The notes below the pieces were generated by a model, which searched no databases, had not been told where the DNA came from, and was given only the letters and a program-made list of their open reading frames with translations. A stretch of 64,000 bases of DNA from Sporisorium sorghi (Eukaryota; Basidiomycota; Ustilaginomycetes; Ustilaginales; Ustilaginaceae), in NCBI GenBank assembly GCA_023212695.1, contig JALCCG010000072.1:22131-86130 (forward strand), written 5' to 3'. The stretch's first letter is position 1. Every line of letters begins with the position of its first letter. Below are positions 32,372-41,438 of this stretch, piece by piece. The translations under genes were made by a program, and so were the position numbers.

Positions 32372-34330
32372 CTACAAACGACTCTGAAGGTCGCCACTCG
32401 CCTTTTGTGTCCACGAGTACACGAGCGCATGACCTAGCTCTACTGCCTGCTGCTGTCCACTCTTCCCCGCCTCACCAACCGTAGCCGCACGCAGCTGCGA
32501 CACCAACCGCACCATATCCGCGAATCCAGCCGCGCCCGCACCCTCCGCACCGCCAATCCACAATCGAATGAGGTGCACGTCCTGCTCGATCTCGTGCTCG
32601 TCCGCACGCACCCCCGCGAGGCGCTGCAGCTCACCACTCGCCGCAAACTCAGTGATCTTCCACGCGGTATGCTGCAGCAGCAGCGCCGAGCCCTGGATGG
32701 CCATGATGAGGTCGAGCAGGTACCGGCTGAAGCGCAGGTCCGTCGTGGTGAGGTGGCGCTCGAGGTCGAGGTTGGTCAGGATCGACGAGGTTTCGCGCAC
32801 CACGCTGCCGAGCAGCTTGATCTCTGCGCCCAGCTGCGAGGTGAGTCGCGCGGGTAGAGAGGCGAGGATGGCGCCGATGTCCTGGAAGAACTCGACCAGC
32901 GCCTGGCCCTTGGACTGGACGAGGACACGCAGCACGTCGAGCGACAGAATCGCCGGCGTGCCCTCCCAGATGCGCTCGACAGTGCAGTCGCGCAGCATCT
33001 CGGCCATGCCCACTTCCTCCATATACCCTTGCCCGCCAAACGACTCGATGAGCGTCAGGTAGCTCTCCGAGGCGCGCGTGGCGACGAACGCCTTGAGCGC
33101 CGGCGTGAGCAGCCGCAACCGCACCTGGTCGCGCTTGCTCGCCTGCCCCGATTCGCTGGCGCCCATCAGAAGCACATTGGAGAAAAAGATCTGCAAAAAC
33201 ACACGGTACGTCACCGTCACCTTCAACAGCTGGTCCGTGTGCAGCGGCAGCTTGTCCAGCTTGCCTCCTCCGAGCGCGGGGCGGATCTGCGCGTACGCCG
33301 TCGCCGAGCGTAGACCCCACGAGAGCGCACCCACCGCGCCGCCGGCCGAGTAGAGCCGCGTGATGTTGAGCACGGACGAGATGGTGGCGACTCCGCGACC
33401 GAGTTCGCCGACGAGTTCGCCGATGCAGCCGTCGAGCTCGAGCTCGGCGGTAGGGAGGTACTTGGTGCCGAGCTTGCGTTTGAGGCGGTGGACGCGGATG
33501 CCGTTGAGCTTGCCCGTCGTGTCGTCGCGGATCTTGATGAGGAAGAGCGAGAGGCCTTTCGAACCGAGCGTGAGGTCGTCGCTGGTGCGCGCGAGCGCCA
33601 GGGCAATGTCTCCGTCCGTGGCGGAGGAGAACCACTTGAAGCCGCTGATGACAAATTGGTCGCCTGCTACAGGCTTTTTGTTGGCGTCAAGCGGTCTAGC
33701 CACCGTCTCGGTGCGAGAGACATCCGACCCACCGGGACGCTCGGTCATCCACTGCCCCGCCGTCCACGCCGTCCGCGGATCCGTACTGCACAACCTCGGA
33801 ATAGCCTCCTGCTTCTGCTTGTCTGTGCCAAACATTTCCAGCACGCGCACCGCCCCGTCCGTCATACTGATCGGGCACAGCACAACCTTGGACACGGGCG
33901 CGAACATGACACTGCGCACAAACGCGAACAGCCTCGCATGCTGCCCGATCTTGTCGCGGCCCCCTCCATTCTTAGCCTCGCTCCGAGCATAGGATTCAGC
34001 GACGATGCCCTCTTCGGCACAAACACCCTTGAGCCGCTTCCAGCCTTCGCCCGTGACGAGCTTGTCGACCCGCTGGCCCCACGCGTCGTACTGCACAAGC
34101 GTGGGCTCGTGCTGCGGGCTGTCGAGCGTGTTTGCGATATCGGCGTATTCACCCTCGACTTTCTTGCCGAAGGACGCGAGGCTGGCGAAGAGACGCTCGA
34201 TCTCGGACGGGTTGAGCGCGTGCTTGCCGGTAGAGAAGAGCCGCAGGATGGTGAGCCGCAGCGCAGGGTCTGAGGACCACGGCGAGGCGACGCGGAAACG
34301 TTCGAATTGGAAGCCTTCTTCTGCGCGCAT
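32372..34330 (-). CDS. AidB/ACAD11-like acyl-CoA dehydrogenase, putatively peroxisomal
   Basis: Intronless, 652 residues. FAD flavoprotein of the acyl-CoA dehydrogenase superfamily; the blocks TAWTAGQWMTERPGGSDVSR, FVISGFKWFSSATDGDIALA, GIRVHRLKRKLGTKYLPTAE and YMEEVGMAEMLRDCTVERIW followed by EGTPAILSLDVLR are those of the AidB subfamily. The N-terminal 100 residues form the extra domain found in AidB-like proteins, and the Arg in ERIWEGT lies where the substrate/FAD contact usually is. The C-terminus ends in SRL, a recognised variant of the peroxisomal targeting signal PTS1. The reaction in fungi is not established. It ends tail-to-tail with the ATG43-like gene, only 142 bases apart. Confidence 0.87.
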   Translation of the reverse strand: MRAEEGFQFERFRVASPWSSDPALRLTILRLFSTGKHALNPSEIERLFASLASFGKKVEGEYADIANTLDSPQHEPTLVQYDAWGQRVDKLVTGEGWKRLKGVCAEEGIVAESYARSEAKNGGGRDKIGQHARLFAFVRSVMFAPVSKVVLCPISMTDGAVRVLEMFGTDKQKQEAIPRLCSTDPRTAWTAGQWMTERPGGSDVSRTETVARPLDANKKPVAGDQFVISGFKWFSSATDGDIALALARTSDDLTLGSKGLSLFLIKIRDDTTGKLNGIRVHRLKRKLGTKYLPTAELELDGCIGELVGELGRGVATISSVLNITRLYSAGGAVGALSWGLRSATAYAQIRPALGGGKLDKLPLHTDQLLKVTVTYRVFLQIFFSNVLLMGASESGQASKRDQVRLRLLTPALKAFVATRASESYLTLIESFGGQGYMEEVGMAEMLRDCTVERIWEGTPAILSLDVLRVLVQSKGQALVEFFQDIGAILASLPARLTSQLGAEIKLLGSVVRETSSILTNLDLERHLTTTDLRFSRYLLDLIMAIQGSALLLQHTAWKITEFAASGELQRLAGVRADEHEIEQDVHLIRLWIGGAEGAGAAGFADMVRLVSQLRAATVGEAGKSGQQQAVELGHALVYSWTQKASGDLQSRL

Positions 34331-34716
34331 CTTTGTCGTTGGAACGCGATTGTGTAGATGGTCGTGGTTGCGAAGGAGGGAGAAGTGGTCTGCGCAGTTT
34401 CGAACTCGCTACAAAAAAGTGCGGGGAAGCGACTCCGCGTGAGAGAAGCGAAAGTTTGCCGGTCCCCCGCACGACACTGGTGAAGTGCCTGAAACCGGCT
34501 GACCCGGCGCCGCTGAATACGCCTCATTTTCAAACGCAAGATCAACACTCACACTGGAGCCGCAGCAGACCTTTTGTAGGGATCAAAGCTTCTCACGCCA
34601 GTCACAACACCACTTCGACCCGGCCACAGCAGGCGATGCAACATCAGATGCATCATGCACGTTTTGACCTCTATGCTAGTTCACAGGAAGGAGTGAATCT
34701 ATTGCAACTTCGACTT
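34331..34716. other. Upstream region of the acyl-CoA dehydrogenase and 3' region of flavocytochrome b2
   Basis: 386 bases between two minus-strand genes; no supported coding sequence or repeat. Confidence 0.5.
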
Positions 34717-36474
34717 TCAAACACTGCTCGCGGGCTGCTCCGCCCTGGGCACCGCATAGAAGAACTGCCTCGGCAGGATATCCACCATCTCCGGCGTGAG
34801 CTGATCGAGCGACGTAACACCCAGCAGCTGCATGCCACGATGAATCTCGTCCTGCAGAATCTGAATCGCCCTTGTCACGCCCGCCTCGCCATATCCAGAC
34901 TGAGCGTACAAGAACGGCCTTCCCAACCCGACCGCCTTAGCACCCAGCGCGACGGCCTTGAGCACGTCCGTGCCCCTCCTCACGCCGCCGTCGATGAACA
35001 CCTCCACCTTGTCGAACAGATCCGGGCGGCGCTGGCGCAGTTCGACGAGCACATCCAGAGGAGCAGGCGAGTACTCGAGACTCCTACCGCCGTGGTTGGA
35101 GAGCACGACGCCCTCGACGCCGTGCTGTGCGGCGAGTTCGACGTCCTCGACCGTCTGGATGCCCTTGAGGTACAGCGGCAGCTTGCACGTCTTCCTGAAC
35201 CATTGAATGTCATCCCAGGTAAGGTTGGGATCGATGTAGCCCGAAATCGCCTGTGCCACACCGCCGCCTGCGGCCTTGACGTCCTTCCCGTGGTCGACGC
35301 CGAGCTCGAGCTCCTCGCCCTTCGTGCGCATATCGCGCTCCCTCTTCCCCATCACGGGTGCGTCCACTGTGAGCATCACAGCAGACACCCCGCGCGATTC
35401 GATCTTGCGCAGGATGCGCTCCGATGCCGCGCGGTCCTTGTTGACGTACAGCTGGTATATCACGGGCTGTCCATCTTTGCGTGCGTCGAGCATCTCGTCC
35501 AGCCCGACCGAGGCGTTTGCCGAGATGCCCTGGATGATCGCCGCCTTGCCCGCGCCACGCGTGAGGTTGAGCTCGCCGTCCGGGTGGCCGAGCTTGGCCA
35601 TCGCTGCGGGCGACACGTAGATCGGCAGCGCGCACTCGACTCCTTTCCCCGCAGCGTCGATGAGTTTGACCGAGCTGTCGACGCTCCCGATCGCCCTCAG
35701 GACACGGGGGCGGAAGACGACGCGGTTGAACGACGCGCGGTTCTGCGCTTTGGTGATCTCGTCGTCCGCGGCCGAGGCGTAGTACGCCCATGCTTGGTCC
35801 GAGAGGATGCGCTCGGCGATGCGCTCAAAGTCGTCCAGGCTCAGCACGCTGCCCAGCGGCGGCAGGTTTTCGCGCGCCTCTCGCCGCTTGCGGTCCTTCT
35901 CCGATTCTTCTCCTGCCTGCACGATCTTGACGGTGCTCGGGTCGACCTCGCCGAGGTGGCACGCGGCGTCCAAGTTCTCCTCGAGCGCCGTGGGCGGGTG
36001 GATCGGCTCGTACAGCTCCGTCACGTCCTTGCCTGCGTTTTTGAGGATCACGCTGCGCCCGCCCGGATGAGCGTCCACGAACTCGGTCACGTCGTACACC
36101 TGCCCCTTGATCACCACCCACAGACCCTTGCCGCCGTCGGAGGGGAGCGCGTTGTACGTCGCTACTTCGTCCATCGAGATGAGCTTGCCGGCGGGGTCCG
36201 ACGCCGCGGCAGGGGAGACTTGCTGGGGTGGCGAGCGCGCTTGGTCGTTGTAGACGCTGCGTGTGGGTAAGGCGGACGCGGCGAGCAGCGCTAGACCGAC
36301 AAGGCCCGCCACTAGGCCTTTGACGTTGCTGCTGCGTGTTGCAGATGCGGTACCGCTAGATGAGGAGTGCAGAGTGCGCTGCGGGAGACATCTTGGCGCA
36401 GAGGAGCGGAGCAGGTTCGAGCTGCTGCCCGCCCTCGTGGAGCGTAGCGACGCTCTGACGGCGTTGCTGAACAT
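34717..36474 (-). CDS. CYB2: Flavocytochrome b2, L-lactate dehydrogenase (cytochrome)
   Basis: Intronless, 585 residues. Oxidises L-lactate to pyruvate with FMN, passing electrons through heme b2 to cytochrome c in the mitochondrial intermembrane space. The N-terminus (MFSNAVRASLRSTRAGSSSN) is an Arg/Ser-rich presequence followed by a hydrophobic sorting segment (about residues 53-70, LVAGLVGLALLAASALP), the bipartite signal of Cyb2. The cytochrome b5 domain (about 97-185) has the heme ligands H136 (DAHPGGRS) and H173 (ACHLGE). The FMN domain has the active-site base H461 in VVLSNHGGRSLEY; the residue after GGR is Ser, where most family members have Gln. FIDGGVRRGTDVLKAVALGA binds FMN phosphate. 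The upstream GST gene ends only 131 bases before this start, so its promoter is short or overlaps the GST end. Confidence 0.93.
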   Translation of the reverse strand: MFSNAVRASLRSTRAGSSSNLLRSSAPRCLPQRTLHSSSSGTASATRSSNVKGLVAGLVGLALLAASALPTRSVYNDQARSPPQQVSPAAASDPAGKLISMDEVATYNALPSDGGKGLWVVIKGQVYDVTEFVDAHPGGRSVILKNAGKDVTELYEPIHPPTALEENLDAACHLGEVDPSTVKIVQAGEESEKDRKRREARENLPPLGSVLSLDDFERIAERILSDQAWAYYASAADDEITKAQNRASFNRVVFRPRVLRAIGSVDSSVKLIDAAGKGVECALPIYVSPAAMAKLGHPDGELNLTRGAGKAAIIQGISANASVGLDEMLDARKDGQPVIYQLYVNKDRAASERILRKIESRGVSAVMLTVDAPVMGKRERDMRTKGEELELGVDHGKDVKAAGGGVAQAISGYIDPNLTWDDIQWFRKTCKLPLYLKGIQTVEDVELAAQHGVEGVVLSNHGGRSLEYSPAPLDVLVELRQRRPDLFDKVEVFIDGGVRRGTDVLKAVALGAKAVGLGRPFLYAQSGYGEAGVTRAIQILQDEIHRGMQLLGVTSLDQLTPEMVDILPRQFFYAVPRAEQPASSV

Positions 36475-36605
36475 TGTATCGAGTGTCTCGAGGAGCGAGT
36501 GGTGGAACGAAAGAAAGTGTGCGGTGTGGTCTGTTCAACACCAAGAAAGTGACCGATGACCTTTTTAACAGAGACGTCGGTGCTCAGGACACCGAGTCTG
36601 ATCGG

Positions 36606-36638
36606 TCAATTGACCTCCTTCCTCGTCGCCATCACATC

Positions 36639-36686
<48 letters not shown>

Positions 36687-37371
36687 CCACCCCCCCCCCC
36701 CCCCCCCCCCCTCCTCCAGCTCCTCCTCCACCCTCCTCACCCCCTCCTCGCCCTTGGGCAAATACCCGTTCCTACTCGCGCTCAAAATCCTCGCCACAAA
36801 CGGCGCAATGTTCAAATCCGCATACCCGAACCTCTCCTCGCCCTGCACAAACGCTCCCGCCTTCCCACCGTCATGCTCGCGCAGCAACGCGTTGAAATCC
36901 ACCAGCGCCTGCTTGAGCGCCGGCAGCGCCGCCGCCTCCCTCCGCAAAGCAGTGGCCACGTACTGCGGCTGCACGAGCTGCGCGTACCGCTCGACAATGT
37001 AGCGCGAGGTGGCGCGGTGCTGCGGCGAGGTGGACGTGAAGATGACGTTAGGGTGGGAGTCGTTGATGTACTCGACGATGACGAGCGATTCGGGGAGCTT
37101 GAATTCGGATTCGCCCGTGGTGGTCACCAGCACCGGAACTGCGCAGGAAACAGATGTCAATGGAGGAACAGAGTTGGAATGTGGTCGGGGAGAGAGACTC
37201 ACCTTTGGACGCCTTGTTGACCTTCTCCGCGTACCAGCTCGGCTTGTTGAGCAGGTCCACCTCGTACTTTTCGTGCGGGATGCCCGCCAGTGCCAGCGCA
37301 AGCTCCGCCCGCGCAGCGTAGGGACACACCTTGGCCGTGTACAGCAGCACTTTGGCGGTGGGCGTCGTCAT
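36606..37371 (-). CDS. Omega-like glutathione S-transferase (C-terminus disturbed by poly-C)
   Basis: Two exons: 37371-37203 and 37138-36606, with a 64-base intron (GTGAGT...GCGCAG); product as read 233 residues. The thioredoxin-fold N-terminal domain starts MTTPTAKVLLYTAKVCPYAA, with C16 in a CPYA motif, as in omega-class enzymes that use Cys rather than Tyr or Ser for thiol transfer and dehydroascorbate or glutathionyl reduction. KVPVLVTTTG and ESLVIVEYIND are the glutathione-binding cis-Pro and Glu-Ser blocks. The helical C-terminal domain begins normally (RYAQLVQPQYVATALRREAA), but the end is a glycine run (7 G, one W, 16 G) encoded by the near-perfect poly-C tract at 36640-36711, then DVMATRKEVN. 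The run replaces or splits the last helices and is probably not authentic. Confident in family, not in the C-terminus. Confidence 0.85.
36640..36711. repeat. 72-base poly-C tract with two interruptions
   Basis: C runs of 44, 4 and 22 bases broken by one T and one A. It lies inside the last exon of the glutathione transferase, where it encodes polyglycine. Long G/C homopolymers like this are rare in fungal genes and frequent as no-signal artefacts of two-colour short-read sequencing. Confidence 0.9.
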
Positions 37372-37951
37372 TGTCGTCTCGGGCAAGTCGCTCTTGGTAT
37401 TTGTGGCGTGGGAGGGAAGCGATAAAAGTTAAAGCGAAGATGGTGCAAGGTCGCTTTTGGGAGGCTGGACGGTCAAGCAGTTAGCTGTGAGTGACAAGAG
37501 GTGATGGGGGTGGTGGAGAGGGTTGCATTATATACCGCTGCAGCGACATCAAAGTGGCGAGTGTCAGTGCTGGGCCGGAGATAAAGTTGAAGCGAATGGG
37601 CGCGCGTCACGTCATCGTCTCCGCGGAACACGTCAAGTGTCCCCTCACATCTCTATCTCGCCGTCTCGTCGCGACATCGTAGCAACGCTCCCTTCTCACG
37701 TTCATCTGAAACGGGCCCAAAGTGCACACACTGACTGTGCTTCAAACAGCGATGAAAGGGCAAAAGGTGTCGATGAGATTTCAAGTTCGATGTCACAAAA
37801 CATGGTGAGGAGGAAGGTTGGGGTGTCGCAAAGGGAGAAAAGATTTTGTGAGAACAATCAAAGTAGGCAGGGGCGAAGTGTTGACAAGGCATCAAGGCAA
37901 AGCCCAAGGAATCAGGAAGTGCCTATGATCAGACTAGTCCCGACTCGACGC
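37372..37951. other. Intergenic region between fasciclin-like 3' end and glutathione transferase promoter
   Basis: 580 bases; contains the promoter of the transferase on the minus strand. Nothing else recognised. Confidence 0.5.
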
Positions 37952-39188
37952 TCAAGCAAGCAGCCAGAATCCGGAACCCAGCAGAGCAGCCGCAGCCGCA
38001 GCCGCAGCGCCCGAGCTAATCTTGACCGCAGCGGCGCCGTTACCGCTTCCGCTTCCACTTCCACTTCCACCCGAACCCGACCCAACACCGGGAGCAGCAG
38101 TCTGCGTAGCCGCAGCAGCCGTAGCCGAGCTGTACGCCGACGCCGCAGCCTGGGTGTTCTGCGTCGTGTTCAACAACACCCTATCAATCACGTGCACAAC
38201 ACCGTTGCTGGCGACGTAGTCGCTCTGCATGATCCTAGCGGTAACGTTGCCACTGGTGACAAACGCGCCGGTAGCGTTGGCTGTGAACCTGAGCTCGTTG
38301 CCCGCGGCCGAGGTGGCGGAGGGGGTGTTGGCGAGGCTGGTCGAGTAGACGACGGTGCCGTTGATGACGTGGTTGAGCAGCACGGCGGTGCGCTGATCGT
38401 CCGTGGCCGCCTGCACGGTTTGCTGCACCTGCGAAATCGCCTCGTTCGTCGGCGCGAACACGGTCGCGATCGACGCATCCAGCGCATCGACCAAGTCGGC
38501 GTTGTCCAGGAGCTCCGCAAGCCGAGAGGCGCCCAGCTCGGAGGCAACGCCAGACGTGTTGGAAGGGATCGTGAGCACCTGGTTGATCGGCTGCACGCGG
38601 ATGTTCTGGTACTGCGGCCCATCCTGAGTCAGGCTGAACGACACGTTGCCCGAGGAAAGCTGCACGTACGCCGTGTTGTTGCCAGCGTACTTGGACAACA
38701 CAACGACCTGGCTGCGGTTGCGAGGCAGGTGGACAAACTGCGTCGAGTTGAGCGCAGACGACGCAATCGTCTTGTTGGTAGTGCCAATCTGGCTGTAGCT
38801 CACCGAACCGTTGAGCACTGTCACCCATCACACATCAAACCCCCACGTCAGTACACCTGTCCTCTCATCGCGCAAAAACTGCGTCGCAAAACTCACCATG
38901 GTACGCAATGGTAGCAATGAGCGTCTGATTGTCGACATTGTCGCCGAGCGCCTGGAACGCCTGGTTCGAGGGGGCAAGCACGGTCTTGTTGCCGCCCTGG
39001 AGCGCACCGAGCAGCGCGGCCGAGTTGTTGCCCACGGCGTCGGCGAGGCGCGAGAGGTTGTTGGCGCGGAGGGCGCTAAGGAGGCCCTCGGCGAAGGTGG
39101 TTGCGTTGCCGGAGGTGCCCTGGGCAAAGGCGCCTGCGGTGGCCGAGAGTGCGACGGTGAGGGCGGCGAGGAACTTCATTTTTTTCAT
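37952..39188 (-). CDS. Secreted, probably GPI-anchored fasciclin (FAS1) domain protein
   Basis: Two exons: 39188-38897 and 38817-37952, with a 79-base intron (GTGAGT...GACAG); product 385 residues. A signal peptide is clear (MKKMKFLAALTVALSATAGA, cleavage likely after AFA). Two FAS1 domains follow: the first with FAEGLLSALRANNLSRLADA and VLAPSNQAFQAL, the second with AELLDNADLVDALDASIATV, FAPTNEAI and GVVHVIDRVLL. There are many NxS/T sequons. A Gly/Ser-rich linker leads to a final hydrophobic segment (SGAAAAAAAALLGSGFWLLA), as in GPI-anchored proteins. FAS1 proteins act in cell adhesion at the cell surface; the ligand is unknown. A second ATG lies three codons in (39179). A poly-T run (coding-strand poly-A) starts directly upstream of the ATG. 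Confidence 0.9.
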
Positions 39189-40306
39189 TTTTTTTTTTTT
39201 TTTTTTTTTGGCGGAGAGTGGGTCGAGCGTGTATCAGAAGTGACGGTGGGAGGGGATGGACGGATCAAAGAAGCGACGGACAGGGAGCTGGGTATATATT
39301 GTAACCGCAGACCTCGAAGAAGGAGGGGAATCACTGGCAGCTTGCGATTCGAGGGCTTGACTCTTCGATCTCGACCATCCGGATCGCAGCTCTGGGCTTT
39401 CTTCTCTCAGCAGCACGAGGCTCATGGGCTCCACAAAAGCACGCAAACGAGTTGCGACATGCGCACCATCTCTGCGACAAGCTAGCGGCTTGCTGACTTG
39501 GTGCTGAGAATGCGGAGCAAGAGCCAAGCCCTTTTTTTTTTCTTTTTTTTTCCCTCCTCCTGGAAGAGGTCTCGAACAGCAGACACGAGAGAGGCCGAAC
39601 ATTCCTCCTCCCCCTTCGTCAAGATTCCACTCTGCTGGATTGAGCAGGCAGCTTGAACCTGCGCACAGACGCACCTCAGGCGCTCTTCCAGGCGTTTCCA
39701 GTAGCCCAGCAGGCAGGCAGGCAGGAACGCGATGCAAAAAGAATGAGAGCCAAGCCCTCGTCTCGTTTTAGCCATGGTAAGCAAACTCGAGGACGGCCTT
39801 GTTGGAAAGGACGGACGGAGCTGAAACCAGAGACCAGTCACCCACTTCGCTTAAGGAAGGACACTCTCCTGCATGAAAGGAGGCGCGCAGACAGTGTGTC
39901 AGGTTGGAGGACGTCGAAACACCCTGTTTCAGCGCTTTAGGCAGCCTAAACGATCTGCCCTAGGGTTGTCTTTAGACTCTTGGCAAAACGCACGATGAGG
40001 ACAGGAAGATCGACCACGGCGGTGTGGGTGTGGGCTTGTGGCTGCCCCCTTTCATCGCCAAGGCCGTGTCGGCAGCAAGGCTGTTAGACGGTGATCTCGG
40101 GCAGTTCCAGGCCAAGGAACGGTGGGGAATGTGGATTGCCGGCTTGGTGTGTCGCTGTAGAGCGGGTGTTGCTGAGAACAAGCCGTAACATCATCGCGCA
40201 TCCGTGTCCGGCGACATGGCGTTCGAGACCTGTCGTTCTTGTTGGCCAGCCTTGGAGGGTTCTCTCGCTCGCTCTCCTCGAGGTCAAAAGCCACCCTCCC
40301 CACACT

Positions 40307-40340
<34 letters not shown>

Positions 40341-41438
40341 TGTCTATGTGTCGACACGGCATCGATGAGCACCATCCTGCTGCAAGGAGTGCACATTCCG
40401 TCTTCTCGACACAGACTTGTGTCAGTCTCGAATGTGGGACCGAGGTCCAGTAGCGAAGTCAGGTGGCCTTGTCGTCCAAAAATGTGGTCACGAGTTGTGG
40501 ACCACTGCGGGGTATTCAAGACGGCATTTGGCTTTGGTTGACCGATGTCAAGAAAACCCTCTGCACACCATCAATCCCTCAACATGGCGGAGTTGATGGC
40601 TCGATGCCTCACGCACCGATCGGGATGTTGAGTCTTTGGACCGGAGTGTTGTTCAGATGCCCAGCTTGTAATCCGCGGTGCAAGAGGCAAGATGCATGCT
40701 TAGACAAGCCGTCGCAAACGTGCCAAGCTTTGCGAAAAAAAAATCGTACACCCACGTTTCGGCACCAGCAACGACCCCCCCCCCCCCCGCACTGCCAGCT
40801 GCCGAGAAAGTGCTCCACAGCCCTCGAACCTCGACCCAAAATCGTGCCAAGTGCCAGCGTCTCGCAAAGCAAAAAGCGCAGCTTCTTGGCTGACGTTGTT
40901 GCATCTCGACAAAATCCCGCGGGAATGCGAACAACCATGCTGATGGAGGAGGAGGAGGAGGAGGAGGGTCGTGGGTCATGTCGCAAGTCGAAATCGTGCT
41001 CGCACAGCCGCCAAACGAACCACACGAGATGCCTGCCGCTCATGCATCGTCAGACGGCATCGACGCAAAAAGGCGGAGAATCGTCTGGAAAAGGTGCGGC
41101 CGCTGGTCGGTGCATTGTTCAATGGATGTTAGGTCAAATATCGGGATCGGTGCGATCGTAAGCCCGATATCGCAGCCCGTCGCTGCTGTGGACCCGCCTC
41201 CCTCCCCCCCCCCCCCCCCCCCCCCTCCCCCCCCCCCCCCTCACCCCCCCCCCCCCCCGCTCACCCTCGCCNNNNNNNNNNGAGAGAAGCCCCCAAATCC
41301 CGCCCCCCCGCCCCTGTGGGCCCCCCCCCCCCCCCCCCTTCATCCGCCTCAACTTGTCCTCACGCAGCTGACATCTTCTGAGCGATCACACTCGTTTCAA
41401 GTCTGACTTTCTCTCGCACCCAGCATCTATGCTATTTT
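39189..41438. other. Gene-poor region with homopolymers and an assembly gap
   Basis: About 2.25 kb without a supported gene. It begins with a T run (39189-39209), has further T runs (39532-39550, about 40310-40339), a C run (about 40777-40789), a GAG repeat (40946-40966), and ends with poly-C blocks around an N gap at 41272-41281. Open frames are low-complexity (for example poly-Pro or poly-Glu) and lack domains. The missing bases in the gap could hold real sequence. Confidence 0.65.
41204..41338. repeat. Poly-C blocks flanking a 10-base N gap
   Basis: C runs with rare T, A or G interruptions on both sides of ten N bases (41272-41281). The N run marks a scaffold gap. The poly-C on either side is likely sequencing noise at contig ends rather than genomic sequence. 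Confidence 0.85.

Noticed and set aside
34333..36270. Long plus-strand open frame of 645 codons opposite CYB2
   Set aside because: It is the antisense of a clear flavocytochrome b2 gene. GC-rich third positions keep opposite frames open; the product is His/Arg-rich with no domain.
40463..41161. Plus-strand open frame of 232 codons in the gene-poor stretch
   Set aside because: Low-complexity (poly-Pro, poly-Glu), no domain, biased by C and GAG runs.
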